From assembly GCA_933822405.4 (NCBI GenBank), contig CAKOGP040001914.1, positions 62,001 through 126,000 of the forward strand: a stretch of DNA of 64,000 nucleotides, written 5' to 3'. The stretch is from Cylindrotheca closterium (lineage: Eukaryota > Bacillariophyta > Bacillariophyceae > Bacillariales > Bacillariaceae). The notes under the pieces were generated by a model. That model made no database searches, was not told the DNA's origin, and saw only the letters and a list, made by a program, of their open reading frames with translations. Positions 40,413 through 51,061 of this stretch are shown here, in pieces (the first letter of the stretch is position 1; each line of letters opens with the position of its first letter). The position numbers were made by a program, and so were the translations under genes.

Positions 40413-42617
40413 ATGGTGGAAACTGCTCCGAAGAAACTGGAGCTCGCCAGGTCTTCCCTCGCGGAAACAGAGCAAGAGGGAGACAATGAGAACAATTCGA
40501 TTGTGGAAGAACTGGAAACGCACAAAGCCACAGTGGTTTTTGGCACTATATGCTGCCTTCTCTTATTGCCATTAATCGGTGGTATCACATATTTACTTCT
40601 TTATATGCCAAGGTCGAATGGACTTCCTTCTACTTCAGGAGCTGGAGCTCTAGAAGGAATCTCAACAGACAACTCGAACGAAATTGTATTCCAGCCAAGC
40701 ATCATGATTGACATTCCGGATGCCAACGACGAAGTAGGCAATGGTTTCTCTCTACTTGATTCGCGTGCTAGCCTCTCTAACTTTAACTGGGGAGCAAATA
40801 CCTTCTTGACAAAAGATCAAAGATTATATCAAGACAACCGAATCCACAGAAAGCCTGGCGACAAGGCATTCTATCTCCAACAACAGGCTGACGGAAATCT
40901 TGTTCTCTACGATCAAAACAACCATGTTTTCTGGAGCAGTGGTATAGTTCACCTTCCCTCCAACAAGAGGTACTGGTCAGTCTTGCAAGACGATGGCAAT
41001 TTGGTGACCTATTCAAAAATCAATAACGATAGCCCAAAGGTAGAATGGGCCAGCAATAAGCCATCTGGAATTGACAATTACAATCTTGTATTGACACCAA
41101 GCCGCGATGGACTGATGATTGCTCGACGTAATAATGGCCAAATCATTTGGTCGTCAAGATCAGGTGGTGGTGGCGCACCATCTGGAGGTGGCGGAGGAGA
41201 TGTGCCTGCAGCTGCATCAGGACCCGCACCTTCAACAAATCCAGCCGATCCATTGCCTCCAATCACACCATGGCCACAAACCGTTTCTCGATTTCCAGCC
41301 TATTCCCTTCAGTCAGGGCCACTCATAGGACACACCGCACAAGATTACGTCAAGATTTGGGTTTACCTCGGCAGAAATGTGCCAATGCAGTTGGTCTATT
41401 GGCCTTACTCAAGCAACGGCGAAATGCAATCCGTCAATACTGTCAATCTTCATCCAGATTCGAACGCGAATGGGGCTGCCTTTCGCAACATTGGAGGCTT
41501 GAGACCAAATACCACCTACTTGTACGAGGTTCGAATCAACAACCAGTGGCTTGCTCAGGGGCACTTCAAGACAGCGCCAAGGCAAAACCAAGCAACTTCC
41601 TTCAAATACTTGTTGGCATCCTGCATGGATGTCAAGTCGAATCGTGATGGATACACCTCACAACCAGTATGGAATGCAGCTCTGAAAAGAAACATTGACT
41701 TTGCAATGCTACCTGGAGACACGGTCTATTTGAATAATGAGGATCTTAGGTCCAATGGGGAAGTCAAATATGACCGAATCTGGTACCGGTGAGTTCCATC
41801 TTCTCTCTCTTGCATTCGTTGCCGCGTCTTTCACGAAAGTTTTCACTGATCTTTCTTATTTGTGTCTTACAGGACCTTGCAACAGCGAGCCGAACCTCAT
41901 TTTGCCCATCTCATCAAGACGGTTCCGACTTACGGATCATGGGACAACAACGATTACGGAAGTGCAACAGGCAACAGTGATCAACGAGGCAAAGGGAACT
42001 CGCTTGCCGCTTGGAGACATCTCTGGCCGAATCCATACCAAGGGTCATCCAAGGGTGCTGGAAACTATTACTCCTACAGCTGGGGAGATGTGGATTTCTT
42101 TGTCATGGATTGCCGATGGTATCGAAATGGTGCCACTGGTACTCTGTTTGGTAACGCCCAACTTGCATGGCTTTTTGAAAAGCTGATTGCCTCATCTGCC
42201 AAATTCAAAGTCATTGTCGCTGCAAGTGGTGTGTTGGAAGTCGGTATGCTGCGTGATATCCACAGCATTGGGCGGGTTATCTCCCAACATAGGATTTCCG
42301 GAGTCTTGTTCAACTCTGGTGACATTCACCGAAACCAGTTTCGTTCAACAGGTGTCCATCTCTGGCCCTACCCACTCGTCCAAATCACATCTTCTGGGAT
42401 CGCCAAAGTCTGGAGACGACCATTCGCCTTGATTACCATAAACACTCATTTACAAAATCCAGAAATTCTTGCCGAGTTTTATGCCGCAGACTCTTCTGCA
42501 AGGTCTACAACTTGGTCCAATAATCCAAATTTGCAGTGCCGATCGGTCAGCATTCACAATCAAGCGCAGGCAAAATGTACACAACGCATTCGGTTGAGTG
42601 ACTTGACCCCAAGGTGA
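40413..42617 (+). CDS. Membrane-anchored bulb-lectin/PhoD phosphatase, copy 5 (altered active site)
   Basis: Exons 40413-41788 and 41873-42617; the intron (GTGAGT...TACAG) is again at the split Arg codon. 706 aa. The N-terminal half (acidic tail, anchor GTICCLLLLPLIGGITYLLL, lectin with QADGNLVLY and LQDDGNLVTYS, Gly-rich linker) is closely related to copy 4, while the C-terminal half is PhoD as in copies 1-3. It keeps LLASCMDVKS, MLPGDTVYL and FNSGDIHRN, but the WDDHDYG motif reads WDNNDYG, so the His is lost. Nearby KENSLAAWGHLWPN becomes KGNSLAAWRHLWPN and SDVME becomes SGVLE. It may be catalytically weakened or specialised for binding. The start was chosen by alignment with copy 4; an upstream in-frame ATG exists at 40350. 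Confidence 0.86.
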
Positions 42618-42767
42618 ACGTGACTATTGTCCACTTTGGATGACACGTTGTAGTGCTGACTACATTTGAGGACTAGATATAGATCCTTTCGTGCATAATA
42701 GGCCATTGTTGCCACTCAAAACGTAGTTGTGATCTTATTTCAGCTCTCATCTGATATATTTGTTGGA

Positions 42768-43428
42768 TTATGTTGGATGTCGTCTTGACCACAGCTCTTT
42801 CTTGTTCAATGCTGCTCTACAAAACAACTTGGTCCCAGTATCGATAAAATACCCTTTTGGTGCAAAGGCAGTGCCAGCCACCAGCCAGCCTTTAGGCACG
42901 GAAAGTGGTAGGGGAGCTGGAATGACAGCAGTTGTAACCAGTTGAAATTCGACATTGGAATAGTAATTTGGGTCCCCATAGGTAGCCAGCAAGTCGATGT
43001 TTGGTTCTCGTTTCTTCAATGCGTCCATTGCAAATCGAAGCAAGTCTTGTCTGATCCCTCGCTTTTGATGGGTTGTTTGAACTGCCATAGGAGACAGCAG
43101 AAAGGAAATGATGTTAGTCTGTTCTGACAATGCCAATCGGCTAAATATGAAGCATCCAGCCACCCTTGTAGAATCATCTGTAGTGACCACAAAGACAAAG
43201 AGATCCTCACTAAGCGTTTGATACATCAAATCCCATGATAGCTGCCCAACGATTTGACCTTCTTGCTCATTTGCCGAATCAGCAAAGGTTTGTTGGAACA
43301 GCTGATGAATGGATGCCTTGCAGAAATCACCACCTTGTTATTGTTATTGTCATTGCTGAGGGGTGAGATATTGGTACTGAATACTCACTGAAGAGGAAGA
43401 CGACATACTGTACTGTAGCGCTCATCAT
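42768..43428 (-). CDS. GNAT-family N-acetyltransferase (YhbS-like), with a short first exon
   Basis: The second exon (43333-42768) encodes CKASIHQLFQQTFADSANE, then DLFVFVV, LSPMAVQTTHQKRGIRQDLL (acetyl-CoA loop Q-x-x-G-I/A), LATYGDPNYYSNVEFQLV and FIDTG. This order, with the GDP-x-YY block, is that of the YhbS-like GNATs. The frame has no ATG at the domain start. A 40-nt exon (43428-43389, MMSATVQYVVFLF) joined by a 55-nt GTGAGT...AACAAG intron restores the first beta strand in frame. The acceptor is weak, so the first exon is an inference. The donor substrate is acetyl-CoA; the acceptor substrate is unknown. About 201 aa. Convergent with phosphatase copy 5. Confidence 0.7.
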
Positions 43429-43544
43429 TCTTCTCCTGTTCTCATGTAAGATGCGGTGGTGTAAATGGAGAAGTAGAGAAACGATGAATAATACACATCA
43501 CGCATCACTCTACGATGCATATCAAATGGAAAGTCAATTATCAT

Positions 43545-46487
43545 CTATACCATTATTATGCTCGTCTCGCTGTGATCCGATATTGATTTGGCATCGTCTT
43601 CGCCACGTCCCAAGTGGTCCGGCTCCAAGGATTTTGCAGTATTGTCGGTATTGGAGTAGCGCTTGGCCACAGCAGCAGATGTGGTATCCACATCATCAGC
43701 ACGTCCATCTCCCGGCAACAAGCTAGATAGCATTGGGACTGATGTAGATAGCGGCAGCTTGCGGGTAGTGAGATTGTCATTTTCAAGCCCCAACTCATCG
43801 CTTTGTGAAACCCGATCTGTGCTCAATGATCGTTTAGTGGGTTTAGTGCCAGGGCCAAAACGATTCAGGAGAGACAATCCTCGACGTATTTGCTTCTTTG
43901 GTTCGAGGGAATTTGATTGTCTTTTTGATGGAAGAGAATTTGGCGTTGCGAGCTGAGGCGTCTCTTTTTCCTGTTCCTTTTCGGTTTCCTTATCGACATC
44001 CTTTTCAATGATTGTTTCAATACCTGCGTCGTCGATTGTTTCCAATCTCCCCATTTCCCGTTGTAGCTGCATCAATTCTTCTTTCTCCTTCGCCTGTTGA
44101 CGCATTTCTATTCTCACTTGCCTCTCCTGCCGAAGATACTCCTCGTGCGCCAATGCCGTTTGCCAAAAGCTGAACATCTCGCCACCGAGGTATTGTCTAG
44201 GGTTCCAGCCCTGCATATGAATTATAGATAATGAACGTGAGCTCGGGTTTCTTCATCAAAGCAAGTACTTTATCGATCGATCTTACCAAAGACTTTAGGA
44301 GCCGCCTGTAATGGAAGGCAACTTGGGATGGCTTTGCATGCAACCGAAATTGTAACGCAGCAAAAACTCCCCATTCAGCAGAAAAGAGGTGTTTCAATGA
44401 TATCTCCCATTCTTGAGTAAAGAATTCCAAGAGCGACGAAAACATGTTGTTGCTTTTCTTTGTAGGGCGGTACAACGATTGTATTCGGTTTGCGGCAAGA
44501 GCCTTGGATGATGATGCGCCACTCCTGTCCTCATGGGTCATGACAAGTCCCACATGGGATTCGTTGATTTTCACAGCAAGCAAGAGACAAGCTGCAAACG
44601 ACAATCTTCTGTTGGTTTTGTCTATGCGGCAATCCAAGCACAGTCTTTCAAAATATACGATTGCAAGGGCAACAGTACTGATCTCAAGTCTTGCTTTGAC
44701 TGCAGCTCGAAGAGCCTGCAGTTTCAAGGATCTGATTTTCGAAAGAGTAAGCGATGGCGGCATTCGGATAATTTCCGAGGAATCAACCCCAGGCATGGAA
44801 GACATTGAGCCCTGTCGTTTCCGTTGTGACCCTGTGGAAGAAGAAATGTTTGATCCACTTTCGATGGCCAAGCTTTGGCTCGCTCCGTGCCCATCATCTT
44901 CTTTCAGAGTATAGACGCCATCCACGATTTGGGCTCCAATGAAGGGGCGCTGAACCTTTGGCGGTTCCCATCCATCAAAGCGCTCTCGAAACTGCTTATT
45001 TAAGTTTGATTTTAGCAATGTAGGTTGTACAAACTGGATTGTGGAGGCAACGATACAACCAGTGCTCCTGTCTCCAATCATGACATTCCGGTGGCGTCCT
45101 AGAACCATTTCCGGATCATCCAACTGAACGAGTGAATTCGACAGTGTGTCAGAGACATTTCTCACTCACACATGCAACACATTGACAATAGAAAAGATCT
45201 TACCAAACCTGGAACATATGTATCTGGCTCGTCATCCGTGTCGTCGGATTCCTCAAGTGTTTCGGACCCAGTCGAAGCTGTTTCGTTCGTACTTCTCTTG
45301 TTTTCTAATGGATCATGATGGTTTTGGAATCGATCGAACAGCATGAGGGAATTGTCATTACTCCTCGATCTATGCTTTCCCTGTTTTCGCGCAGGCAACA
45401 GTGCTCTATACGAGATGCCACGCCAATCTCGTGCCGGGACAATAAACTCGCTACCACCACCACCTCGAGCTTCGAGCTTTTTGCGGCGGCGTGCCGCTTC
45501 TTCTTTTTTGGGTTCATACCGAATGATACTAAACACTTCACAGGGGTAAGACCCTGCTGCAGAAAAGAATATGCGGCCATCGAGCAATGGTGGATGATCT
45601 TTCCTGGCATCTGACGCATTGCTCGCACTCGATCGTAAGGCTGCGTTGTCAATTCCGTGAGCAATTTCCAACTCCCATTCTCGTTTGGCTGCTATTCGAG
45701 CAATGTGTCTCTGCCCAGAACTTTTCTTGATTTCTTTAGGCATTTCAATTCGAATAGCATCATCGCCCTCAAGTCGGCGACCAGGTGCATGGACCATCGA
45801 AACAACTTGATGCCTGTTCCGGAAGGTTGCGGATCGAAGACTTTCGTCGAATTGATTCGGTTGCTCTAGCTCTTCTTCTTCGATCCTGCTTGATCGAGAT
45901 GGATCCATCTGTTTGGATGGATTGCCGACCCATTTTTCCCACCATCTACCATGGTGCCCAACTAGTGGAGGCATGTCACCATTGCCGGACCGAATGTCAC
46001 CACTTCCCGATCGTGCCACTGGAGTAGCAGCAGCATCGTCTGCCTTTTTATTATTTCGTTTCATATCTACCATTCCATTTTGCTGTAACCACCCTTGGTG
46101 AACAATATCCCGTTCTGCTTTCATGGGTATTCCCAGGAGAAACTCCAGTGCTGCTATCTCACGTTTGTATCCTGTCTTGGATCCAGTTGCAGATGAAATT
46201 GGGTTCGTGCTTCCACTCGCACTGCCCCTTCTTGGTCGTCTTGACGACATACCACTACTGGTTATTTCAGGTGCATATGAAACAGTGTTCATGCTCCCAC
46301 TCGCACTGCCTCTTCGTTTTGGTCGTCTCGGCGTTTCGGTTGGAGTCATGCTTCCACTCGCACTCCCTCTTCTTGGTCGTACCGACGCAGCGTTAGTCGT
46401 GATTTCTAGAGGCCTTTCAAACCCATCTTCGACTGAAGGCTTTCTGATCGATTCGTGGCTTATGATGGTAGGTAAAGATGATGGCAT
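43545..46487 (-). CDS. CABLES-like cyclin-box protein (three exons)
   Basis: Exons 46487-45204, 45123-44287 and 44210-43545; introns 45124-45203 and 44211-44286 are GTAAG...CAG, both phase 0. 928 aa. The N-terminal half is Ser/Arg-rich with four RRGSASGS repeats, each resembling a basophilic kinase site. The cyclin box lies at about residues 560-700: LTLSKIRSLKLQALRAAV, LEISTVALAIVYFERLCLD, NRRLSFAACLLLAVKIN, FFTQEWEISLKHLFSAEWGV and LHAKPSQVAFHYRRLLKSL. The SKIRSLKxQxL, TVAxAxVYFExL and HYRRLxxSL blocks match CABLES1/2 (Cdk5 and Abl enzyme substrate) rather than canonical cyclins. After the box comes GWNPRQYLGGEMFSFW and a coiled coil (EYLRQERQVRIEMRQQAKEK). It likely partners a CDK; function in diatoms is unknown. 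Confidence 0.8.
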
Positions 46488-46764
46488 ATTGCGATGCGAT
46501 ATGACGATCTTGTTTGAAACTATATTTATGCCGTATGCGGCAAGGGGCTAGATTTTTTATCACGAAGAAAATCGCATGTGGTCCAACAGGTCGACCGAAT
46601 TCAGATTTTCAGCATAGCGCATCGCATCGCATACTCGTAATTGCAGAGCTGAAAGCGCATGAAATCCATTGTTGCAACACAAGATTACTTACCAGCAACA
46701 ATAAAGCCTTTGACTATAAGACCATGATACTTTAACCGATTTAAGTTTCGCACTCCCGACAGCC
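46488..46764. other. Divergent promoter region
   Basis: 277 bases between the divergent CABLES-like and GT14 genes; no other feature seen. Confidence 0.4.
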
Positions 46765-48019
46765 ATGAAGGTTCGATTAAGAGAGAAATACAAAGGAGCT
46801 ACCAAACGGAGGCTTCATTGCTGGCTTTGTCTAATTGGAACAATGCTAATGATTACTTTAGGATGGGGCAAACGAATCCTTATGCAAGGCATCATCCTTC
46901 CAGATGACATCAGTGGATCTGACCGATGGATTGCATTTACCAACCTAACAGAGAAGGATTTGACAGCCACGTCGGCATCATCAGGCACATACAAGTCATC
47001 AGTTTCGTCATTGCCACACTTCCTTCAGACCACCTTGGATCAAAGCGATTTTGTGGAATTGGATCACTGTGACATGATTTCTCTGAATTGGACATTATTT
47101 CAATCCTTTGCTGAGCCAGTGATTCAATCCAATCTTCCCAAGCGCGCCCTTGCAAATGACACTGAAGGCCTCGAAACCACCAAGCTGAGAAACGAATGGA
47201 CGCTGGAATTGTTGGAACTCTATCTGACCCACAATGGAAAGTGTCAGTTTGATCAATATCGACCGAGGATAAAACGCGTAGCATCCATACAAAAGGCTGG
47301 GTGGAAGCTGCAAGAAATTGCCAAAGTCTTCCCGGTGCCTCCCCAACAAGCAAGGGTTGTCTTTTCGATTGTTGCCTACAAGGATTCCAAACATCTTCGT
47401 CGTTTGATTGAAGCTATACATTTGCCTCATCACTTGATAATCATTCACTTGGAGCAGACACAGCAAGGTGACGAATCCTATCATCAGCAAGTGGAAGCCA
47501 TTGCCAATGACTATCAGAATGTTGTCGTTGTGCAATTTGGGACCATTATTTACAAAACGGATTCCATATCGCGAGTGACACTCCAATTGATGTACTGGAT
47601 AACGACAGAGCTAAAAATCAAGTTTGACTACTTTGCGTCGCTTGGCGGAGCAGTGTATCCCTTATTTGGAGCATTGGAATTGTCCAAGCATCTCTATGAG
47701 TCTGCAGGAAATGTGTGGCTCGGGGAAGCCACCATGAAAGGCAGACGTGTGGAAGCGCCCCAAACGCATTTGTTATGGAAACATCGGCTTCTGGCCACAT
47801 CTACTAAACTTGCAATCCGAACAGGAACAATCTTTCATGATATAGTTCCTGACTGGATGACCGAGACGATGCGACACAAGAGCAATTCCGGGAACCAGGC
47901 AATCTTTGGATATTCAGCAGTTGAGAAAATGCTTCAAAGTGAAAAGGTGCTTCAAATATTTGCCATGGCAAAGTATAGTTGCTGTTGCTGTGTTGAAGGT
48001 AAGGGGAATGTGTACCTTT

Positions 48020-48051
<32 letters not shown>

Positions 48052-48419
48052 CATTGATGCCAAAAGTAATGGAACCTCACCCCCAATATGCTTTAGAACG
48101 AACTTGGATCGCTGCCATGGATATCATTGGCTTTTTGCATGAAGCACGAAAACAATCCAACATGTTTCAGCTATGGGGAGGGGAAGAAAATAATTGTGTT
48201 GGAAGCATGAATAATGCAGTATTGGACTTGAACGAGAATAGATGCTTCCGAATTGAAGCCCTTGGGAAAGCCGAAATGTACTTTTGGGGCAATCAAACGT
48301 GGGACAACATTGTCGAAGCCAAGAAGAACGGAATGATGTTTGCAAGAAAATTCAGCTCGGACCAACTTGATTCCATTCAACTATTGGAGAAGATACGGAA
48401 GGAGTTGCACCTCACGTAG
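46765..48419 (+). CDS. Glycosyltransferase family 14-like (core-2/I-branching, xylosyltransferase type), two exons
   Basis: Exons 46765-47998 and 48067-48419; the 68-nt intron (GTAAGG...AAAAG) contains a (TA)n run and splits a Val codon. 528 aa. A type II anchor (CWLCLIGTMLMITLGWGKRI) precedes a lumenal domain. The GT14 core begins VVFSIVAYKDSKHLRRLIEA, then HLIIIHLE, VVVVQFGTIIYKTDSISRVT, FDYFASLGGAVYPLFG and GNQAIFGYSAVEKML. These match the order ..LVH.D, W.G.S...A....., Y...LSG.D.PL, G.QW..L..... of the branching-enzyme/xylosyltransferase family, with the usual D/G changes. It acts in the Golgi on protein- or polysaccharide-linked glycans; the acceptor is unknown. C-terminal MYFWGNQTWDNI is a loosely conserved tail. 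Confidence 0.78.
48026..48052. repeat. (TA)n microsatellite in intron
   Basis: About 11-12 TA units lie just before the 3' splice site of the GT14-like gene, so the usual polypyrimidine tract is replaced by alternating TA. Confidence 0.8.
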
Positions 48420-48895
48420 CCGATAAGAGTGAATCCCACGGGGAACTCGTCACTTGTTATTCAGAAGAGGGAAGAGCAAGCGCAAGTGACAAGATCAAAG
48501 AGACACTACAGTAGATTTGGGTCTGTCCGTGCGTGGGAATGCGCACTTCTCGTGAATGAGTTTTTCCAAACGGGAGCCAAACCTGTCTCGTACGATCCTA
48601 CGTAGACTTCTACGCAAGGCTCGCCAATCTTTGGGTTTCTCTCCTCCCGACGACGGTTTGGGGACGTGAGAGTTTTTACTCGTTCCGGACGACGGACAGG
48701 TTGCATGTGTCACATCTTAAATTGATTTTTTTAATATGGATTTCCCCAGCGTGTCTAGTCCGCGGCGGCCCTTCGCGCGAAGATTTCAAACTTTCCATCG
48801 CCATTTCGCCTCGCCCACGATTTCGGTTTCAAACAAACTTTGCTCACACTTTCAGTCTCTGACCGATCAATATCACAACACATAAACACATCAAC
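48420..48895. other. Intergenic, upstream of importin alpha
   Basis: About 475 bases. A 72-aa minus-strand frame (48495-48713) has no recognisable motif and is not called. The inverted pair TCCTACGTAGACTTCTACG near 48595 is the only structure noted. Confidence 0.4.
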
Positions 48896-50602
48896 ATGTT
48901 CCGCGAAGAAGGTAAGCAACACTTCGAATCTATGTACTCCTGCAACACGATGGACCACATTGACTAACTCGTCAATCCCTTTTCCACCACAGAACGTCGT
49001 TCCAATTTCAAAAAGGCCATTGATAGTGGTGATGGCCGTCGCCGTCGGGAAGAAACCACTCGTCAGATCCGAAAGGCCAAGAAGGATGGAATGCTTCTCA
49101 AGAGACGAATGGCTGCCCCTGTAATCAATGCCAACGACACCATGGCGGACAACGTATCGTCATCTGGAGTAAAAACAACCTGCACCGTTGCTGATATCCC
49201 CCAACTTTCACTTATCCTCCAAAACCCACAATCTACTGAGCAACAAACGGAGGATGCCGTCCGAGGCTTTCGTCGAATCTTGTCTCTCGAGAGAAATCCA
49301 CCAGTTCACGCAGTCTTGCAAGCCGGGGTTCTTCCTATCTTGATCCAATGTTTGACCAAAAACCCTCAAGCAAACACTTTGATTTTCGAGGCGGCTTGGG
49401 CATTGACCAACATCGCGTCTACTGAGATGACCTCAGCCGTCGTTGAAGGTGGTGCTGTTCCACCTCTAATTCAATTGCTTTGTCACCATATCCCAGACGT
49501 GCGGGAACAAGCTGCATGGTGCCTCGGAAACATTGCTGGTGACAATACTGAGTTCCGAAATATCCTCCTTCAACACGGAGCCCTTGAACCACTACTCAGG
49601 AACATTGCCCAACCTGGTTCCATGTCTCTCTTGGCCAATGTCACCTGGACTGTCTCCAACCTTTGCCGAGGCAAGCCTGCACCTGCCTTTGAATTGGTTG
49701 CTCCAGCAATTCCCTACCTTGCCGATCTCCTCAAGAAGGATGTTTCGATTGAAACCAAGATCGACGCTACTTGGGCGCTATCTTACCTCTCTGATGGACC
49801 CAATGAGCGTATCGAAGCTATCATGAACACCGATATCGTTGCCACCCTGATTGGATTCTTGGCAGCAAACTCTACTCAACTTATGACACCTACTCTTCGA
49901 TGCCTTGGTAACTTTGTCACAGGAAGCGACGAACAAACCCAAGCCGTCCTTGATGCTGGAATCCTTGACCACATTCTCGGACTCCTCGAAAGTGGAAAGA
50001 AGTCTATTCGCAAGGAGGCATGCTGGCTTGTATCCAACATTACTGCTGGAACCCAAGAACAGATCGCAATGTTTATTCGACGACGAGATCTCATTGAATC
50101 TATCATCAGCAACGCCTCCAACTCTCAGTGGGATGTCCGCAAGGAAGCTGTCTGGGCACTTTCAAATATTTGCACCGTCGGAAGCGACGTCCAAGTTATG
50201 GGATTGATCCAAAGCGGAGGCCTTCGACCCTTGGCTGATATCCTTGCCTTTAACAATATGGACAACTCTGTGATTGGTGCCGCATTGGATGGCATTGATC
50301 AGGTTCTCGCCGTCGGTGCCAGAAATGACAGAGATTATGCTACTCATCTTGATGAATTTAACGGTGTTGAATACATCGAGGCACTTCAAGAGCACCCAAG
50401 CAATGCTGTATACGAGAAGACCCTCAAGATCCTTGAGACTTACTTTGGTGGCGAGGAACAAGAGGATGAGAACTTGGCACCAGCCATGACTGACTCCGGC
50501 ACTTTCGGATTTGGATTGTCTTCACCCAAGCAACTCTTTGCAACTGGCCATGGACAAGCAGCAGCTCCTCTGGCATTCTCTTTTCCAAACACAGCTTGCT
50601 AA
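48896..50602 (+). CDS. Importin subunit alpha (karyopherin alpha)
   Basis: Exons 48896-48911 (16 nt) and 48993-50602; the intron GTAAGC...CACAG splits a Glu codon. 541 aa. The N-terminal importin-beta-binding region is RRSNFKKAIDSGDGRRRREE...IRKAKKDGMLLKRR, then about ten armadillo repeats. Several carry the W-x-x-x-N pair that binds nuclear localisation signals (AAWALTNIA, AAWCLGNIAGD, VTWTVSNLCRG, ATWALSYLSDG, ACWLVSNITAG, AVWALSNICT). The C-terminal acidic patch (GGEEQEDEN) is the CAS-binding region, followed by an FG-containing tail. It carries classical NLS cargo into the nucleus together with importin beta. The tiny first exon, carrying only MFREE and part of a codon, is easy to miss. 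Confidence 0.96.
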
Positions 50603-51061
50603 GAGCGGACGAGAGCTGGGATTGGAAGCGCTACACTAGATAGAGCATTGGGGATGATGCTTCACAGCGCACCACAGCTATGTGCCGATTACCAAATCAA
50701 TACAATTAGAGGCTAAATTTAGATGGCACAATAATCAAACAAACAAAAACAAACAATACGGTACTGTACTGTACTCTGTACTTTTAAGCTTCATCGTTGT
50801 CTTCATTTCTTGCATTCTCCATCTAGTTTGTGGTCATTACGTCGTCCGCACCTTCAACTTGGCGAAGATTGATGTTTCTTCTCTTCTGATGACTCACAAC
50901 ATCATGAGAGGGAACACTAAAGAAACCGACTTCTCAAGTCGTTCGCAAACATCCTTCCCACGAAGCGAAAGGCATCTCTCTTTCCTTCAATATTGATTCA
51001 TTCTTCTTGCGCCAACATCATCCTACGATCACTGAGAAGAAGCGTCAGATAACGTAAAAGC
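50603..51061. other. Intergenic, nothing coding
   Basis: About 460 bases. GGTACTGTACTGTACTCTGTAC at about 50760-50781 is a GTAC-rich tract. No gene supported. Confidence 0.45.

Noticed and set aside
48495..48713. 72-aa minus-strand frame
   Set aside because: No motif, short, lies in the importin alpha promoter region.
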